Shown in pieces: positions 1 through 8,102 of a stretch of DNA of 64,000 nt. The notes below the pieces were generated by a model. The model saw nothing but the letters and a program-made list of their open reading frames with translations. It ran no database searches and was not told the DNA's origin. The translations under genes and the position numbers were made by a program. The number at the start of each line of letters is the position of its first letter. Within the stretch, counting starts at the first letter, position 1. The stretch comes from Paenibacillus sp. Soil766 (lineage in GTDB: Bacteria; Bacillota; Bacilli; Paenibacillales; NBRC-103111), in contig NZ_LMSJ01000023.1 of the NCBI RefSeq assembly GCF_001428105.1, positions 64,147 through 128,146 of the forward strand, read 5' to 3'.

Positions 1-29
1 TAAGGCTCTTCCGATGCGATATAGCATCT

Positions 30-713
30 TTATTTGCCACCTCCGACTTTGTCCTTGCAAAGTCCAAGAATTTCGTCCACAACTTCTTCAATTGTCATTG
101 ACGTACTGTCCATCAACACGGCATCATGCGCCCTACGCAGTGGTGAAATTTCCCTCGCTTCATCGAATTGATCGCGACGTGCGATATCCTGCTCCAACTC
201 GGAAAGAGTCAGTGTATTCGTACCACTGTTTTCTAATTCCTTGAATCGACGCTCAGCACGTTCTTTCACACTCGCAGTTAAGAAAACCTTGATCTCTGCA
301 TCTGGCATGACATGGGTGCCAATGTCACGACCGTCCATGACTACGCCTTTGGAAACAGTCATTTGCTGCTGCAGCGCAACTAACAAATGTCGTACAGCAC
401 CATAGCTGGCAATTTGTGAAACATGTGTCGTTACATCCGTTGAACGAATCGCTTTCGTCACATCCACACCATCTACGATGACCTGTTGTCCTTCATCTCC
501 AGGGATGAGCTCAATCTGCATACGATTGGCGAGCGAAGCCACTTCTGTTTCTTGCTCAGGTAGCAGCCCTTCTTGCTGTACTTTCCACGTTACTGCTCGA
601 TACATGGCTCCTGTATCCACGTAAATAAACCCAAGTGCACCGGCAACTAACCGTGCAATGGTGCTTTTACCGGCTCCAGCAGGACCATCTATGGCAATAT
701 TGAACTTATCCAA
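30..713 (-). CDS. cmk: Cytidylate kinase
   Basis: Phosphorylates CMP and dCMP with ATP in the cytosol, feeding CTP/dCTP supply. The 227-residue protein opens with the P-loop GPAGAGKST (about residues 10-18), followed by the DTGAMYRAVT segment that binds the nucleotide monophosphate and the MDGRDIGTHV and RRDQFDEAREISPLRRA segments of the CMP-kinase family; length is normal. It starts at ATG 713 with an AGGAGG-like site just upstream. It is the last gene of the ypeB-ypfA-ypfB-cmk order known from B. subtilis. A terminator lies only about 40 bp upstream of its start, so its transcription source is unclear. Confidence 0.97.
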   Translation of the reverse strand: MDKFNIAIDGPAGAGKSTIARLVAGALGFIYVDTGAMYRAVTWKVQQEGLLPEQETEVASLANRMQIELIPGDEGQQVIVDGVDVTKAIRSTDVTTHVSQIASYGAVRHLLVALQQQMTVSKGVVMDGRDIGTHVMPDAEIKVFLTASVKERAERRFKELENSGTNTLTLSELEQDIARRDQFDEAREISPLRRAHDAVLMDSTSMTIEEVVDEILGLCKDKVGGGK

Positions 714-754
714 GCTGCTGTTCCTCCTAACAATACTTCACAGTACCTTACGAA

Positions 755-778
755 CAAAAAAGCAGGCACTTGCCTGCT
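755..778 (-). terminator. Rho-independent terminator between ypfB and cmk
   Basis: On the minus strand a perfect stem AGCAGGCA/TGCCTGCT is followed by a run of T. It lies downstream of ypfB and about 40 bp before the cmk start, so it either ends the ypfA-ypfB transcript or acts as an attenuator ahead of cmk. Confidence 0.75.
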
Positions 779-852
779 AATTACTAGAAATTATATCACA
801 CAACATGGTCATATGCAAAACTTGGGTTCTATCCCGCCTTGATTTCATGCGC

Positions 853-1077
853 TTATGAGCGTTCTCTTGGGGGATGTTCCGGGATGATATACGGCTGCCC
901 TTCGAGTGGCTCAACGCGTGTGAAATGCTTGCGAATATACGCATTTTGCAGCAAAGCTTGTACACAAACTAGCAAAATAACAACGAAAATCACAGCTCGA
1001 ATAATGACCTTCTCTACTTTCGCAGAAAAGCGCAAAAATAATTGTTCATATGGTTCTGTCTCTTGCTCCTTCGACAT
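853..1077 (-). CDS. ypfB: YpfB-like small membrane protein (DUF5359-type)
   Basis: A 74-residue protein with one hydrophobic helix (about residues 24-44, VIIRAVIFVVILLVCVQALL) preceded by a charged N-terminus and followed by a polar tail rich in proline. Function is unknown. The call rests on position: B. subtilis has ypfA-ypfB-cmk in this order, and the size and single membrane segment match YpfB. The sequence alone is not diagnostic. It ends about 75 bp before the terminator that separates it from cmk. Confidence 0.6.
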   Translation of the reverse strand: MSKEQETEPYEQLFLRFSAKVEKVIIRAVIFVVILLVCVQALLQNAYIRKHFTRVEPLEGQPYIIPEHPPRERS

Positions 1078-1143
1078 GAGATCACACTCCCGCTAGCATC
1101 CAATATGCATAGCAGTATACCCTTAGCGTAGATCTCTCAATCC

Positions 1144-1797
1144 CTAGCGTTTACGAAAATCCATTTGTCTCTCAAAGCAAAAACGAATCAGTTTCTGCCG
1201 TTCTCTGTCCGCGATCTCTGCGAAACGAATCATCACTAACTGCTTCCCCGTCTCTGTCCCTTTCACGCGGACAACTTCTCCGGTAAACGGAATATGCTCG
1301 ATAGTCCCATTCTTAAATGGTGCAAGAACCCAACATGAGATTATCGCATTTAAGCCGATCGGAATATGACCATCACAAATAAATGAAATACCTCCGCCAC
1401 CAACATCATCGGTTAATCCAATAAATTGGATCTGTTCGTTCAACTTCACGGCTATTTCTAATTCTGCTAAAACTCGAAGGAAGTTTCTGCGTTGAATTTG
1501 CGTAATCGCACTTAGCTCTGGAAGCCTTAGTTCGATCAAGCGAATGACATCCTCTTTAAAAGCTACTACCTCCGTTGTGAAATAGTGCTTCACACCGCCT
1601 TGACCTAGGAAATGAGCACTAATCTCATCACCTTGATAAAGTTTTTTCAATCGACCTGTCTTTTCATTCAATGGGATTTCAATGATGATCGCGTTTTCTG
1701 TCACATCCGCAATTCTAGACTTATATTCGATTTTGGACTCTTCTTCATCAATACTGTTCATTTGCATATGTAAAATCTGGTTGACCTTAGGAAGCAA
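1144..1797 (-). CDS. ypfA: PilZ-domain protein YpfA (MotI-like flagellar brake)
   Basis: In B. subtilis YpfA/MotI is a cyclic-di-GMP receptor that slows the flagellar stator. This 217-residue protein has the N-terminal YcgR-type beta domain and a C-terminal PilZ domain starting at the arginine motif QRRNFLR (R104-R108). The second PilZ motif, normally (D/N)xSxxG, reads DVGGGG (131-136), with glycine in place of serine, so nucleotide binding may be altered. I chose the TTG start at 1797 because GGAGG sits 8 bp upstream; a GTG at 1806 in the same frame is too close to that site. It lies between ypeB and ypfB, as in B. subtilis. Confidence 0.85.
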   Translation of the reverse strand: MLPKVNQILHMQMNSIDEEESKIEYKSRIADVTENAIIIEIPLNEKTGRLKKLYQGDEISAHFLGQGGVKHYFTTEVVAFKEDVIRLIELRLPELSAITQIQRRNFLRVLAELEIAVKLNEQIQFIGLTDDVGGGGISFICDGHIPIGLNAIISCWVLAPFKNGTIEHIPFTGEVVRVKGTETGKQLVMIRFAEIADRERQKLIRFCFERQMDFRKR

Positions 1798-1856
1798 TTT
1801 CGGCACCTCCGCGAAGTAATATGCATTAATTATAGCATGACCGCACCATTTAGATA

Positions 1857-1887
1857 GAAAAAAAAAGAAGCAGGATGATATCCTGCC
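1857..1887 (-). terminator. Terminator of ypeB
   Basis: Minus-strand stem GCAGGAT/ATCCTGC followed by a long T-run, just downstream of the ypeB stop codon. Confidence 0.8.
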
Positions 1888-1895
1888 TCTTCCTA

Positions 1896-3266
1896 CTATG
1901 ATTTTCCTTTTGCAACTTCCGCTTGATCCGGACGAATTGTCTCTATTTTTTCTTCCATGCCCACATCTGCATTAACATAAACACGATAGATATTGTTATT
2001 CAGTGTGCCGATAAATTCATGACAGAGCACTTCTTCGTCCAGATCATTTTTGATAATTGCAAGCGATTCACCTGTCACTTTCATTTTAGAACTCAGTTGC
2101 TTACGTGCTTGGTCTACCGTAATTTTCGGTTGGCCAATCTTGCGTTGCTTTTGTGAATAGATATAATTGGTCGCTTGCAGCCCTGTTACTTCAAGGGTGT
2201 CTAATGCAACTTTAACTGTAACTTGTTCGGGATAAATGGTGACATTATTTTCTTTCTTCGCGAACAGAATGGTCGCTGTGTTCTGATATTGATCATAACT
2301 AATTGCACTTAAATCCTTGTACTCATGCCCATCCAGAAATTCATTCGCTACATCTCTAGCTTGGCGAAGATTGAATTTCGCAGCAGGAACATCACGTGAC
2401 TTCATAAAATAGATCAGGTGACCGCCTTTTTTGGTGAAATCCATTTGCGTATCCGATTTCGAATTATCACCGCTTGGAATAACGACACTATAACTTTGAA
2501 ACTCAGGTGCACTTCCACCGTTCTCGACAACTTTAATGCCACTTGAATCTTTAACGCCAAGGAAATCAATAGCTTTCTTTTTAACTTGATCAGCTGTCAT
2601 CTCATTGCCTGTCAGCATTTTAACATCATTTTTGGAGAACACATTTAAGCTGCCTGTCCCCCAATTTAACTCCTCATATCCACCAACTTGCTTATCCACA
2701 ATCTTAAAGCCATCGATAATCGCATTATCGTGCATTTCGTTCTCAGATGCGAGAGCAGTCTCCACATCCATCCATCGCAAATTATTTGCAATTACTTTAT
2801 TCTGCACACCCCGAATTTCTTTGGTTATATCAGCAGAATGTGCATACAAGGTATTCAAAGTTTTCATTTCCGCTTCGGTTAAAGGCTGCTTCGTCATATC
2901 GCGAACAGACATGCGGTAAGAGAAGTTAGCCATATTCGCTAGGAAATCTTCCGTTTTGTTAAAAGGCAGCAGCATTAAAGGCAATTGGGTGATGTCACTT
3001 TGCGCTTGACTAGTTAAACGCCAAACATTAACCAAACCTTTCCGGTAGGATGGCTCCAAAGTTTCATTCACCGCCAACGTATTTCCTAACTCCGTATGTA
3101 ACTTATCCATGTGAAAGGACAGGTCATGAAACGCCCGTTGATACTGATTCTCCGCTTTAATTAATATCGTATTCTTTTCTTGGTGCTCTAAATACCCCCA
3201 TACAGAAGCCCCGATTAAAGCCAGCAATAGAAATGGGAACATGACGATACTTAATCTTTTATACAC
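1896..3266 (-). CDS. ypeB: Germination protein YpeB
   Basis: YpeB is a spore inner-membrane/cortex protein needed to localise and stabilise the cortex-lytic enzyme SleB; it degrades during germination. The 456-residue product has an N-terminal membrane anchor (about residues 6-24), then the conserved WGYLEHQEKNTILIKAENQY-type start of the family and C-terminal PepSY-like repeats. I chose GTG 3266 because AAAGGAG lies 6-7 bp upstream; this also gives the N-terminus that matches YpeB. An in-frame start 32 codons earlier would add a non-family leader. sleB, normally directly upstream, is missing here; a gene relic occupies its place. Confidence 0.93.
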   Translation of the reverse strand: MYKRLSIVMFPFLLLALIGASVWGYLEHQEKNTILIKAENQYQRAFHDLSFHMDKLHTELGNTLAVNETLEPSYRKGLVNVWRLTSQAQSDITQLPLMLLPFNKTEDFLANMANFSYRMSVRDMTKQPLTEAEMKTLNTLYAHSADITKEIRGVQNKVIANNLRWMDVETALASENEMHDNAIIDGFKIVDKQVGGYEELNWGTGSLNVFSKNDVKMLTGNEMTADQVKKKAIDFLGVKDSSGIKVVENGGSAPEFQSYSVVIPSGDNSKSDTQMDFTKKGGHLIYFMKSRDVPAAKFNLRQARDVANEFLDGHEYKDLSAISYDQYQNTATILFAKKENNVTIYPEQVTVKVALDTLEVTGLQATNYIYSQKQRKIGQPKITVDQARKQLSSKMKVTGESLAIIKNDLDEEVLCHEFIGTLNNNIYRVYVNADVGMEEKIETIRPDQAEVAKGKS

Positions 3267-3346
3267 AGAACTGCTCCTTTCATACCCAATCTTGCGCTTA
3301 GTTTTTACGCGTAGAGGTAGGTTTATACAAGATTGAGATAAAATAA

Positions 3347-3563
3347 GCAGCTGGGTTATCACTCAAGAACGATGGCGTTTATCCCCAAATTATAGTCAAC
3401 TTAACAGATGAATTTCAGCGAGAAAAACTAAACAACACCTACAGGCCAGGACACTTCACTATCGAATATTGAATATCTAGGCGGATGGGACAAAGGGAAC
3501 AAAGATCATTACGGAAAAGGAACCAGATGGGAAACCATCTTGGCTGAAGGCGGAGCGAAGTAA
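3347..3563 (+). pseudogene. Relic of an unrecognised protein C-terminus, frameshifted
   Basis: There is no intact gene, but an open frame from 3347 reads AAGLSLKNDGVYPQIIVN, then LTDEFQREKLNNTYRPGHFT, then IEY, and hits TGA at 3470. In another frame the same peptide appears to go on with EYLGGWDKGNKDHYGKGTRW and ETILAEGGAK, ending at TAA 3561. The switch point is a near-perfect 7-bp tandem duplication (GAATATT at 3464, GAATATC at 3471); removing one unit restores a single frame. No start codon or ribosome site is visible, so the N-terminal part is lost. I do not recognise the family. It sits exactly between ypeB and prsW, where B. subtilis has sleB, but the peptide does not resemble SleB. Confidence 0.55.
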
Positions 3564-3786
3564 ATAGTTTGGACGAAGAACTAATAGAGCTTGTGTGCTC
3601 AGGGGTTTCGTGATAGAAAAAAGTTGCACTTTTGCATTTCTCAGGAGGGGCATACTACTGGCTTAGGAGAAAATAACGTTATGGCTTTACTCGTGCAAAT
3701 AGCGTTACCCATTCATTATTTTCTGCATCTTAGAAGTTTCACAGCACTTATCCACAAATGAGCAGCCTGCATCATTTCCTATACAG

Positions 3787-3816
3787 CAAAAAAAGGCCTA
3801 TTCGAAAGAATGGCCT
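3787..3816 (-). terminator. Terminator of the zinc-ribbon gene
   Basis: Minus-strand stem AGGCCATTC/GAATaGGCCT (one bulged base) followed by TTTTTTT, directly after the stop codon at 3821. Confidence 0.8.
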
Positions 3817-3820
3817 CTTG

Positions 3821-3979
3821 CTAGCTTTCCGTTTCTATTTCAAAATCGTGCTCATTACTGCATATGCATTGCCGAAATCCAGTTTCAATCTTGTCTTTCT
3901 CCTTTTTGCCTCGCAATACGAACTTCTCGCCGCACAATCGACATCGGATCTTCACTTTCACTCGCGTCGTTAATGACAT
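3821..3979 (-). CDS. Small zinc-ribbon-like protein
   Basis: A 52-residue, highly charged protein with a CRLC pair (C13, C16) and a CIC pair near the C-terminus, spaced as in a small zinc ribbon. I do not recognise a specific family. The start ATG 3979 is preceded by GGGAGGG 6-7 bp upstream; an in-frame upstream start at 4003 has no ribosome site. It follows prsW by about 70 bp on the same strand and ends in its own terminator. No enzymatic motif is visible; a metal-binding structural or nucleic-acid-binding role is only a guess. Confidence 0.65.
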   Translation of the reverse strand: MSLTTRVKVKIRCRLCGEKFVLRGKKEKDKIETGFRQCICSNEHDFEIETES

Positions 3980-4048
3980 GTATACCCTCCCGGCTCTCCC
4001 CATTCCATGTAATGGAGTTCAACAAATATACAGTCATTATGACCCAAA

Positions 4049-4744
4049 TCATCCCATTTTAATCTTCTCATCTACAGTCACAACACGTAAGGGTGAATGT
4101 GCATTAGCACGATCTACACGCCATATCGACCGTAACCATAGGAAAGTCATAAGAGGGATCATTATCCAAATCCAGCTGTTTTTAAATATTAGCAAAATAT
4201 AATCGAATGCGCCGTGCCAAGCAATTGGAAGCAACAAGGATATCCATAAATACCTATTTTGCTTATGAGGAACGAATTTGGCCTTGCCCAAGTAATATCC
4301 CATCATAACACCGAATAAAGCGTGTCCCGATACAGGCAAAAGCGCACGAAGCATCAAGGCTGAGAAAGAAGAAGCGTGCAAGAATGCGTAAATGATATTC
4401 TCCAATGTTGCAAAGCCAAGACTTACAGCTACCGCATACACGATCCCGTCGTATGGCTCGTCGAAGGCTTCATGACGGAAAATCAAGTGATATAGTAACA
4501 ACCACTTCAGAAACTCTTCAATTCCTCCTGAGAGAAAAAAGGATGTCATGATCGTGCCATTGCCGAACTCCTGGATAAATGCGTTCTGTAGAACCATCGT
4601 CGGATAGACGAGAAGTACACCGAAGAGAAACATCCGTATCACTAAATGGATAGGTTCTGTTTCGTACCGATCCTTCAGATAGAAGTAGGCGAGCAATGAG
4701 AGACCTGGCGCTATGGCTGCCAATAAAATAGGCACGATATGCAT
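4049..4744 (-). CDS. prsW: PrsW family intramembrane protease
   Basis: PrsW is a membrane-embedded protease that makes the first cut in the anti-sigma factor RsiW, releasing sigma-W under envelope stress in B. subtilis. The 231-residue protein is almost entirely hydrophobic with about 7-8 membrane segments and carries the family's glutamate motif GGIEEFLKW, the LGFATLENIIY segment, and the PVSGHALFGVMMGYYLG histidine motif. Length is close to B. subtilis PrsW (218 aa). The start ATG 4744 has GAGGGG upstream. In B. subtilis prsW is followed by sleB-ypeB; here by a zinc-ribbon gene, a relic and ypeB. Confidence 0.92.
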   Translation of the reverse strand: MHIVPILLAAIAPGLSLLAYFYLKDRYETEPIHLVIRMFLFGVLLVYPTMVLQNAFIQEFGNGTIMTSFFLSGGIEEFLKWLLLYHLIFRHEAFDEPYDGIVYAVAVSLGFATLENIIYAFLHASSFSALMLRALLPVSGHALFGVMMGYYLGKAKFVPHKQNRYLWISLLLPIAWHGAFDYILLIFKNSWIWIMIPLMTFLWLRSIWRVDRANAHSPLRVVTVDEKIKMG

Positions 4745-4854
4745 GTTCCAGCTCCCCTCTTTTTATGAAATACATACCTCTATTATAGTCGTTCTGTCTA
4801 GACATTTCTACGTGTAACATAAACGACCTTAGTTGCGTATTATGGAAAACAAAA

Positions 4855-4893
4855 CAAGCATCCTCAAAAACGGTTGTTTTTGGGAGATGCTTG
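4855..4893 (-). terminator. Terminator of mecA
   Basis: Minus-strand inverted repeat CAAGCATC...AAAAAC/GTTTTT...GATGCTTG followed by TTTTGTTTT, about 30 bp after the mecA stop. Confidence 0.8.
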
Positions 4894-4925
4894 TTTCATA
4901 CTCATGATCAGGACGCGAATCCCGA

Positions 4926-5531
4926 TTATTTGAAATGACGGCAGAGTACCTTCACGGCATCATCTGCAATGATCGTCTTCCCGTATTCTTCAAGAACGGC
5001 CAAGGTCACTGAAGAAGCTTCACCGAACTCAGACAAGACAGCGATAAGCGCTTGATACTTGGTCTCTTCCAGATCTACAGGTTCTAGCTGTAAAATATAT
5101 TTCCCTTTATACGAATAAAGGGTGCCACCTTCCATCAGAAGGGGATTAATTACTTTGGATACACGCAGCAGATCTTCAAAATCACGGAATGCATAAGAGA
5201 TTAAATCGCTTTGTTCAAGCGTAACTTCCATTTCGTACACTTCTTCAGCTTCGTGATCATCATATGCATCAGAACTTGCATACAAGTCAAGTTTGCCTCT
5301 AGTTACGATAACAACCATCCCTTGCGCTGGGAGGGCGAATACCTCAACAGCAAGCGGGCCGGACGGGTCAAATCCGAGCTCCGAATAGGCTTGATCCATC
5401 ATCTCACTAAACAACTCGTGCACTTTCGGAATTTCTCTCCACATGTCGTCTTTTTGAATTCCACGTTCAGTTAAGTCATCGAATGTTAGGAAAATCCGTA
5501 TCTTATCCTGACTTAAGCGTTCTATTTTCAT
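4926..5531 (-). CDS. mecA: Adaptor protein MecA/YpbH family
   Basis: MecA proteins bind ClpC and deliver substrates such as ComK to ClpCP, repressing competence and affecting sporulation. The 201-residue protein starts with the family signature MKIERLSQDKIRIFLTFDDL, has the ALPAQGMVVIVTRG strand region, a short acidic linker (DDHEAEEVYEMEV), and the C-terminal ClpC-binding domain with FEDLLRVSKV, GTLYSYKGKYIL and LEEYGKTIIADDAVKVLCRHF. The linker is shorter than in B. subtilis MecA, so YpbH-like function is also possible. Start ATG 5531 has AAAGGAGG 8 bp upstream; the frame remains open upstream but lacks family sequence. Confidence 0.88.
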   Translation of the reverse strand: MKIERLSQDKIRIFLTFDDLTERGIQKDDMWREIPKVHELFSEMMDQAYSELGFDPSGPLAVEVFALPAQGMVVIVTRGKLDLYASSDAYDDHEAEEVYEMEVTLEQSDLISYAFRDFEDLLRVSKVINPLLMEGGTLYSYKGKYILQLEPVDLEETKYQALIAVLSEFGEASSVTLAVLEEYGKTIIADDAVKVLCRHFK

Positions 5532-5721
5532 GATAGGATCCTCCTTTGAGCTCTCCAACTGGAAAGCTTGCATCGAAAGCATGGTCACCTTATTTAAATC
5601 AGAATATGTTAGAAAATTAAAAAGGTGAACCACTAATAAATAAATGGACATGCATCCATCTATTGTTTTCACCTTTCATGTTAACACTAATTCTTTGTAA
5701 TTGCACGCTTAAGTTATGTAT

Positions 5722-5767
5722 AAAAAGAAAAAGCACAGCCGGCCCCGTGGGTATGCCAGACTGTGCC
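5722..5767 (-). terminator. Terminator of the 5.8-6.1 kb gene
   Basis: Minus-strand stem GCACAG/CTGTGC with inner GGC pairs, followed by TTTTTCTTTTT. It lies just after the stop at 5780. Confidence 0.7.
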
Positions 5768-5779
5768 GAACACTTATCT

Positions 5780-6091
5780 TTATTGAATTGTTGCGCTGCT
5801 TATTTTATTATCTTGCAGGATTTCATTGACAGTTGACTTCAAACTCGGGTCTTCTTTGACGATTTTCTCTACTTGGTTTAAGCCATTTGTACTCGTCGAG
5901 GAGAAATTTCGGGCTGTAGATTCTCCAAAAGATTTGCTTGTGAATGTTTCTTTGGCCTTATCCATGACATTGCCCATCGATTGATTAGGTGAGCTAAATG
6001 CTGAGAAAAGCATGGATTTACTTTTACGATTGAGATAAACAACTGCAGCCGCCCCTGCAATGCCACCAAGCATAAATGTTCCTAATTTCAT
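5780..6091 (-). CDS. Small membrane-anchored protein with glycine-zipper helix
   Basis: A 103-residue protein with one N-terminal hydrophobic helix rich in Gly/Ala (LGTFMLGGIAGAAAVVYL, residues 3-20), a basic patch (NRKSKS), and a polar, Ser/Thr/Asn-rich tail that may be helical. The layout recalls YtxH-type proteins, but I do not recognise a defined family. Start ATG 6091 is chosen because GGAGGGAG lies just upstream; an in-frame ATG five codons earlier overlaps that site. It is a single-gene unit with its own terminator, divergent from the deacetylase gene. Confidence 0.7.
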   Translation of the reverse strand: MKLGTFMLGGIAGAAAVVYLNRKSKSMLFSAFSSPNQSMGNVMDKAKETFTSKSFGESTARNFSSTSTNGLNQVEKIVKEDPSLKSTVNEILQDNKISSATIQ

Positions 6092-6266
6092 TGGATCTCC
6101 CTCCATGATAAGTAGTATGAATCCTTCCTAGCTTGCACGAGTTTAGAAGTGGACATACGTAACTGGAGAAGGAAAACATAGGAGAATTGACCTCTGCGAA
6201 TTGTGAACCTAATTGTGGTACTATAAGGGATGACCAATATGTAAGGATCTGAGGAGAAGACGAATT

Positions 6267-7124
6267 ATGAAAAAGAAAGCAAGCACACTATTCCTAACAG
6301 CCATGCTTCTATTGGCTGCATGCAGTGCCGATCAAACTGAATCAAGTCCTGCTGCGACGACGAGTGTGGCGCCAGTTGTTACTGTGTCAACAAGCCCGAG
6401 TGCATCTCCAACTCCTACCGTAGCTCCTACACCTACACCCACACCTTCACCAACGCCTACTGCTCCCGTTCAAGAAGCAGTACAAAAGACCTATCATATG
6501 AACAAAAACTATGATATCGTACCCAACGACTCCAATGGTAATAAAAAAGTCGTTTTATTAACCTTTGATGATGGACCTAAAGAACAAGCGATGAATCAAT
6601 CTCTCATCGATATTCTGAACAAACATAAAGCGAAGGCCATCTTCTTCATGAACGGTTATCGTATTAAGCAGAAGCCAGAGCTCGTTAAGCTTGTCCACGA
6701 AAGCGGCAATATCATTGGAAATCACGCATGGGATCATGAAAATTTGAAGGACATGACGAATGATAAAATTGATAAACAAGTTGACGATGTGCAAAAAATT
6801 GTGAAAGAAATTACGGGTCTGACCCCGCAATTTTTCCGTCCACCATTTGGCTCAGGCAATGATTATTTGAAATCGAAAGTTAAAAATAACAAAATGCTTT
6901 ACATGACATGGTCGAATGGTTCATTAGATTGGGACATGACGAATAAAAATAATGATTCTAATAAAGTCATTGAGAACGTGATGCAGCAGCTTCATAACGG
7001 CAGCAATATCCTTATGCATGAACTCCCATGGACAGTAATTGCGCTAGATTCGTTACTTACGAAACTTGAGGAAAAAGGTTATACGTTTGTTGATCCAAAC
7101 GCCATTGAATTAGAAATGAGATAG
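6267..7124 (+). CDS. Lipoprotein polysaccharide deacetylase (NodB domain)
   Basis: Predicted metal-dependent deacetylase acting on a cell-wall or extracellular polysaccharide; substrate cannot be told from sequence. Residues 1-20 form a lipoprotein signal with lipobox LLAAC, followed by a Pro/Thr/Ser-rich linker (about 25-68) and a NodB domain. All catalytic motifs are visible: TFDDGP, GNHAWDHENL (zinc histidines), FRPPFGSG, LDWDMT, and ILMHELPWT, where His is kept but the usual Asp after it is Glu. Total length is 285 residues. The start ATG 6267 has GAGGAG upstream. It is alone on the plus strand and ends at a strong terminator. Confidence 0.92.
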   Translation: MKKKASTLFLTAMLLLAACSADQTESSPAATTSVAPVVTVSTSPSASPTPTVAPTPTPTPSPTPTAPVQEAVQKTYHMNKNYDIVPNDSNGNKKVVLLTFDDGPKEQAMNQSLIDILNKHKAKAIFFMNGYRIKQKPELVKLVHESGNIIGNHAWDHENLKDMTNDKIDKQVDDVQKIVKEITGLTPQFFRPPFGSGNDYLKSKVKNNKMLYMTWSNGSLDWDMTNKNNDSNKVIENVMQQLHNGSNILMHELPWTVIALDSLLTKLEEKGYTFVDPNAIELEMR

Positions 7125-7135
7125 AATAGAAATAA

Positions 7136-7195
7136 GAGCCCTACGTTGCCGCGAGTATTTCGTTTCGTGGGCAATGTAAGGCTCATTTTATTTTT
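7136..7195 (+). terminator. Terminator of the deacetylase gene
   Basis: Stem GAGCCcTACgTTGCC paired with GGCAAtGTAAGGCTC and followed by ATTTTATTTTT on the plus strand, right after the stop codon. Confidence 0.85.
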
Positions 7196-7406
7196 ACATC
7201 GAGGAATTTGAATATTTGATCCCCCAAACAGTTAAACTCACAACTAAAGCGATAAATAACCAAAGTAATGTCATATAGAAAAGATTCGTCCATTTACCTT
7301 GCTCTGAAGGGTGTACAGCTCTACGCGGCGGTAAATAGGTATCATCCCCCTGATTCTCCTCCACGCCAGGATTCGACCTCGAAGCTACTCTTTCTCCAAC
7401 ACTCAT
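7194..7406 (-). CDS. Small single-span membrane protein
   Basis: A 70-residue protein with a polar, proline-containing N-terminal half (VEENQGDDTYLPPRRAV) and one C-terminal membrane helix (about residues 41-64, LFYMTLLWLFIALVVSLTVW). No recognised family. Its start codon overlaps the end of the CPBP protease gene by 4 bp (ATGA), so the two are translationally coupled and probably act together, for example as protease partner or substrate; this is inference only. Confidence 0.65.
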   Translation of the reverse strand: MSVGERVASRSNPGVEENQGDDTYLPPRRAVHPSEQGKWTNLFYMTLLWLFIALVVSLTVWGIKYSNSSM

Positions 7407-8050
7407 GAACCTTGATCTTCCTCCTTGCTAAACCGAAGTATGCAACCCATCACCATATCAATCATAAAGTGAGCAATTATTGGTGTCCATAGGCTTCCCG
7501 TATGAAGGTAAATCCAACCTAAGCCATAGCTGATACAGAAAACCATTCCCGTCATGAGCCAGTGCTGCAGATAGCGAACATGGATTGCTGCAAATAAAAT
7601 ACTAGTCCAGTAGGGCCCCCAGGCATGTTGAATTGCACCACGGAATAGGACCTCTTCACAGATTGAAACGATAAATGAAATAAGTGCAATATGCCAAAGG
7701 GCTCTATTTCCAAAAATCATTTGATTAATGCCACCGTCATCAGATACTTCTTTGGGTACCCACCTTGAAATAAGCAGGTCAACACCAAGTACAACTACAG
7801 CAAATAAACAACCCCAAATGATGACACGCCAACCACCTTGAAACGACAACGCAGAAAGAATCTTTGAATTACTCTGAAATAATACGATGATAATTCCGAT
7901 AATAAGCGTAAGCAGTTGTGTAATGTAAAGATTCAGCAATAAAGTCTTGTCATTCAGATCATTGATATCAACTTTCCCAATGCGAAGGTTCTTAAAATCG
8001 AATTTCTTCAAAGGAAGCAGCCTCATTTCCTTATAATATTCCTTTTTCAT
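7403..8050 (-). CDS. CPBP family intramembrane metalloprotease
   Basis: A 215-residue polytopic membrane protein of the CAAX protease/bacteriocin-processing (Abi) family. The three hallmark motifs are present: EEVLFR (EExxxR), FAAIH (FxxxH) and HFMID (HxxxD), inside the C-terminal half with four or more membrane helices; the N-terminal half holds three further hydrophobic segments. Substrate is unknown; family members process prenylated peptides, act in bacteriocin immunity or regulate signalling. It is the first gene of a two-gene unit with the 70-residue membrane protein and is divergent from the gene at 8103. Confidence 0.88.
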   Translation of the reverse strand: MKKEYYKEMRLLPLKKFDFKNLRIGKVDINDLNDKTLLLNLYITQLLTLIIGIIIVLFQSNSKILSALSFQGGWRVIIWGCLFAVVVLGVDLLISRWVPKEVSDDGGINQMIFGNRALWHIALISFIVSICEEVLFRGAIQHAWGPYWTSILFAAIHVRYLQHWLMTGMVFCISYGLGWIYLHTGSLWTPIIAHFMIDMVMGCILRFSKEEDQGS

Positions 8051-8102
8051 GGAGATTGACCTATACTAAAACAACTATAAGAGACAACAAGGAGCTTGAT
8101 TT

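Noticed and set aside
3347..3563. Relic as a decayed sleB
   Set aside because: The peptide shows none of the SleB hydrolase C-terminal pattern, although the position fits.
6186..6230. Sigma-A promoter for the deacetylase gene
   Set aside because: TTGACC and TACTAT are present but the spacing (26 bp) is too long.
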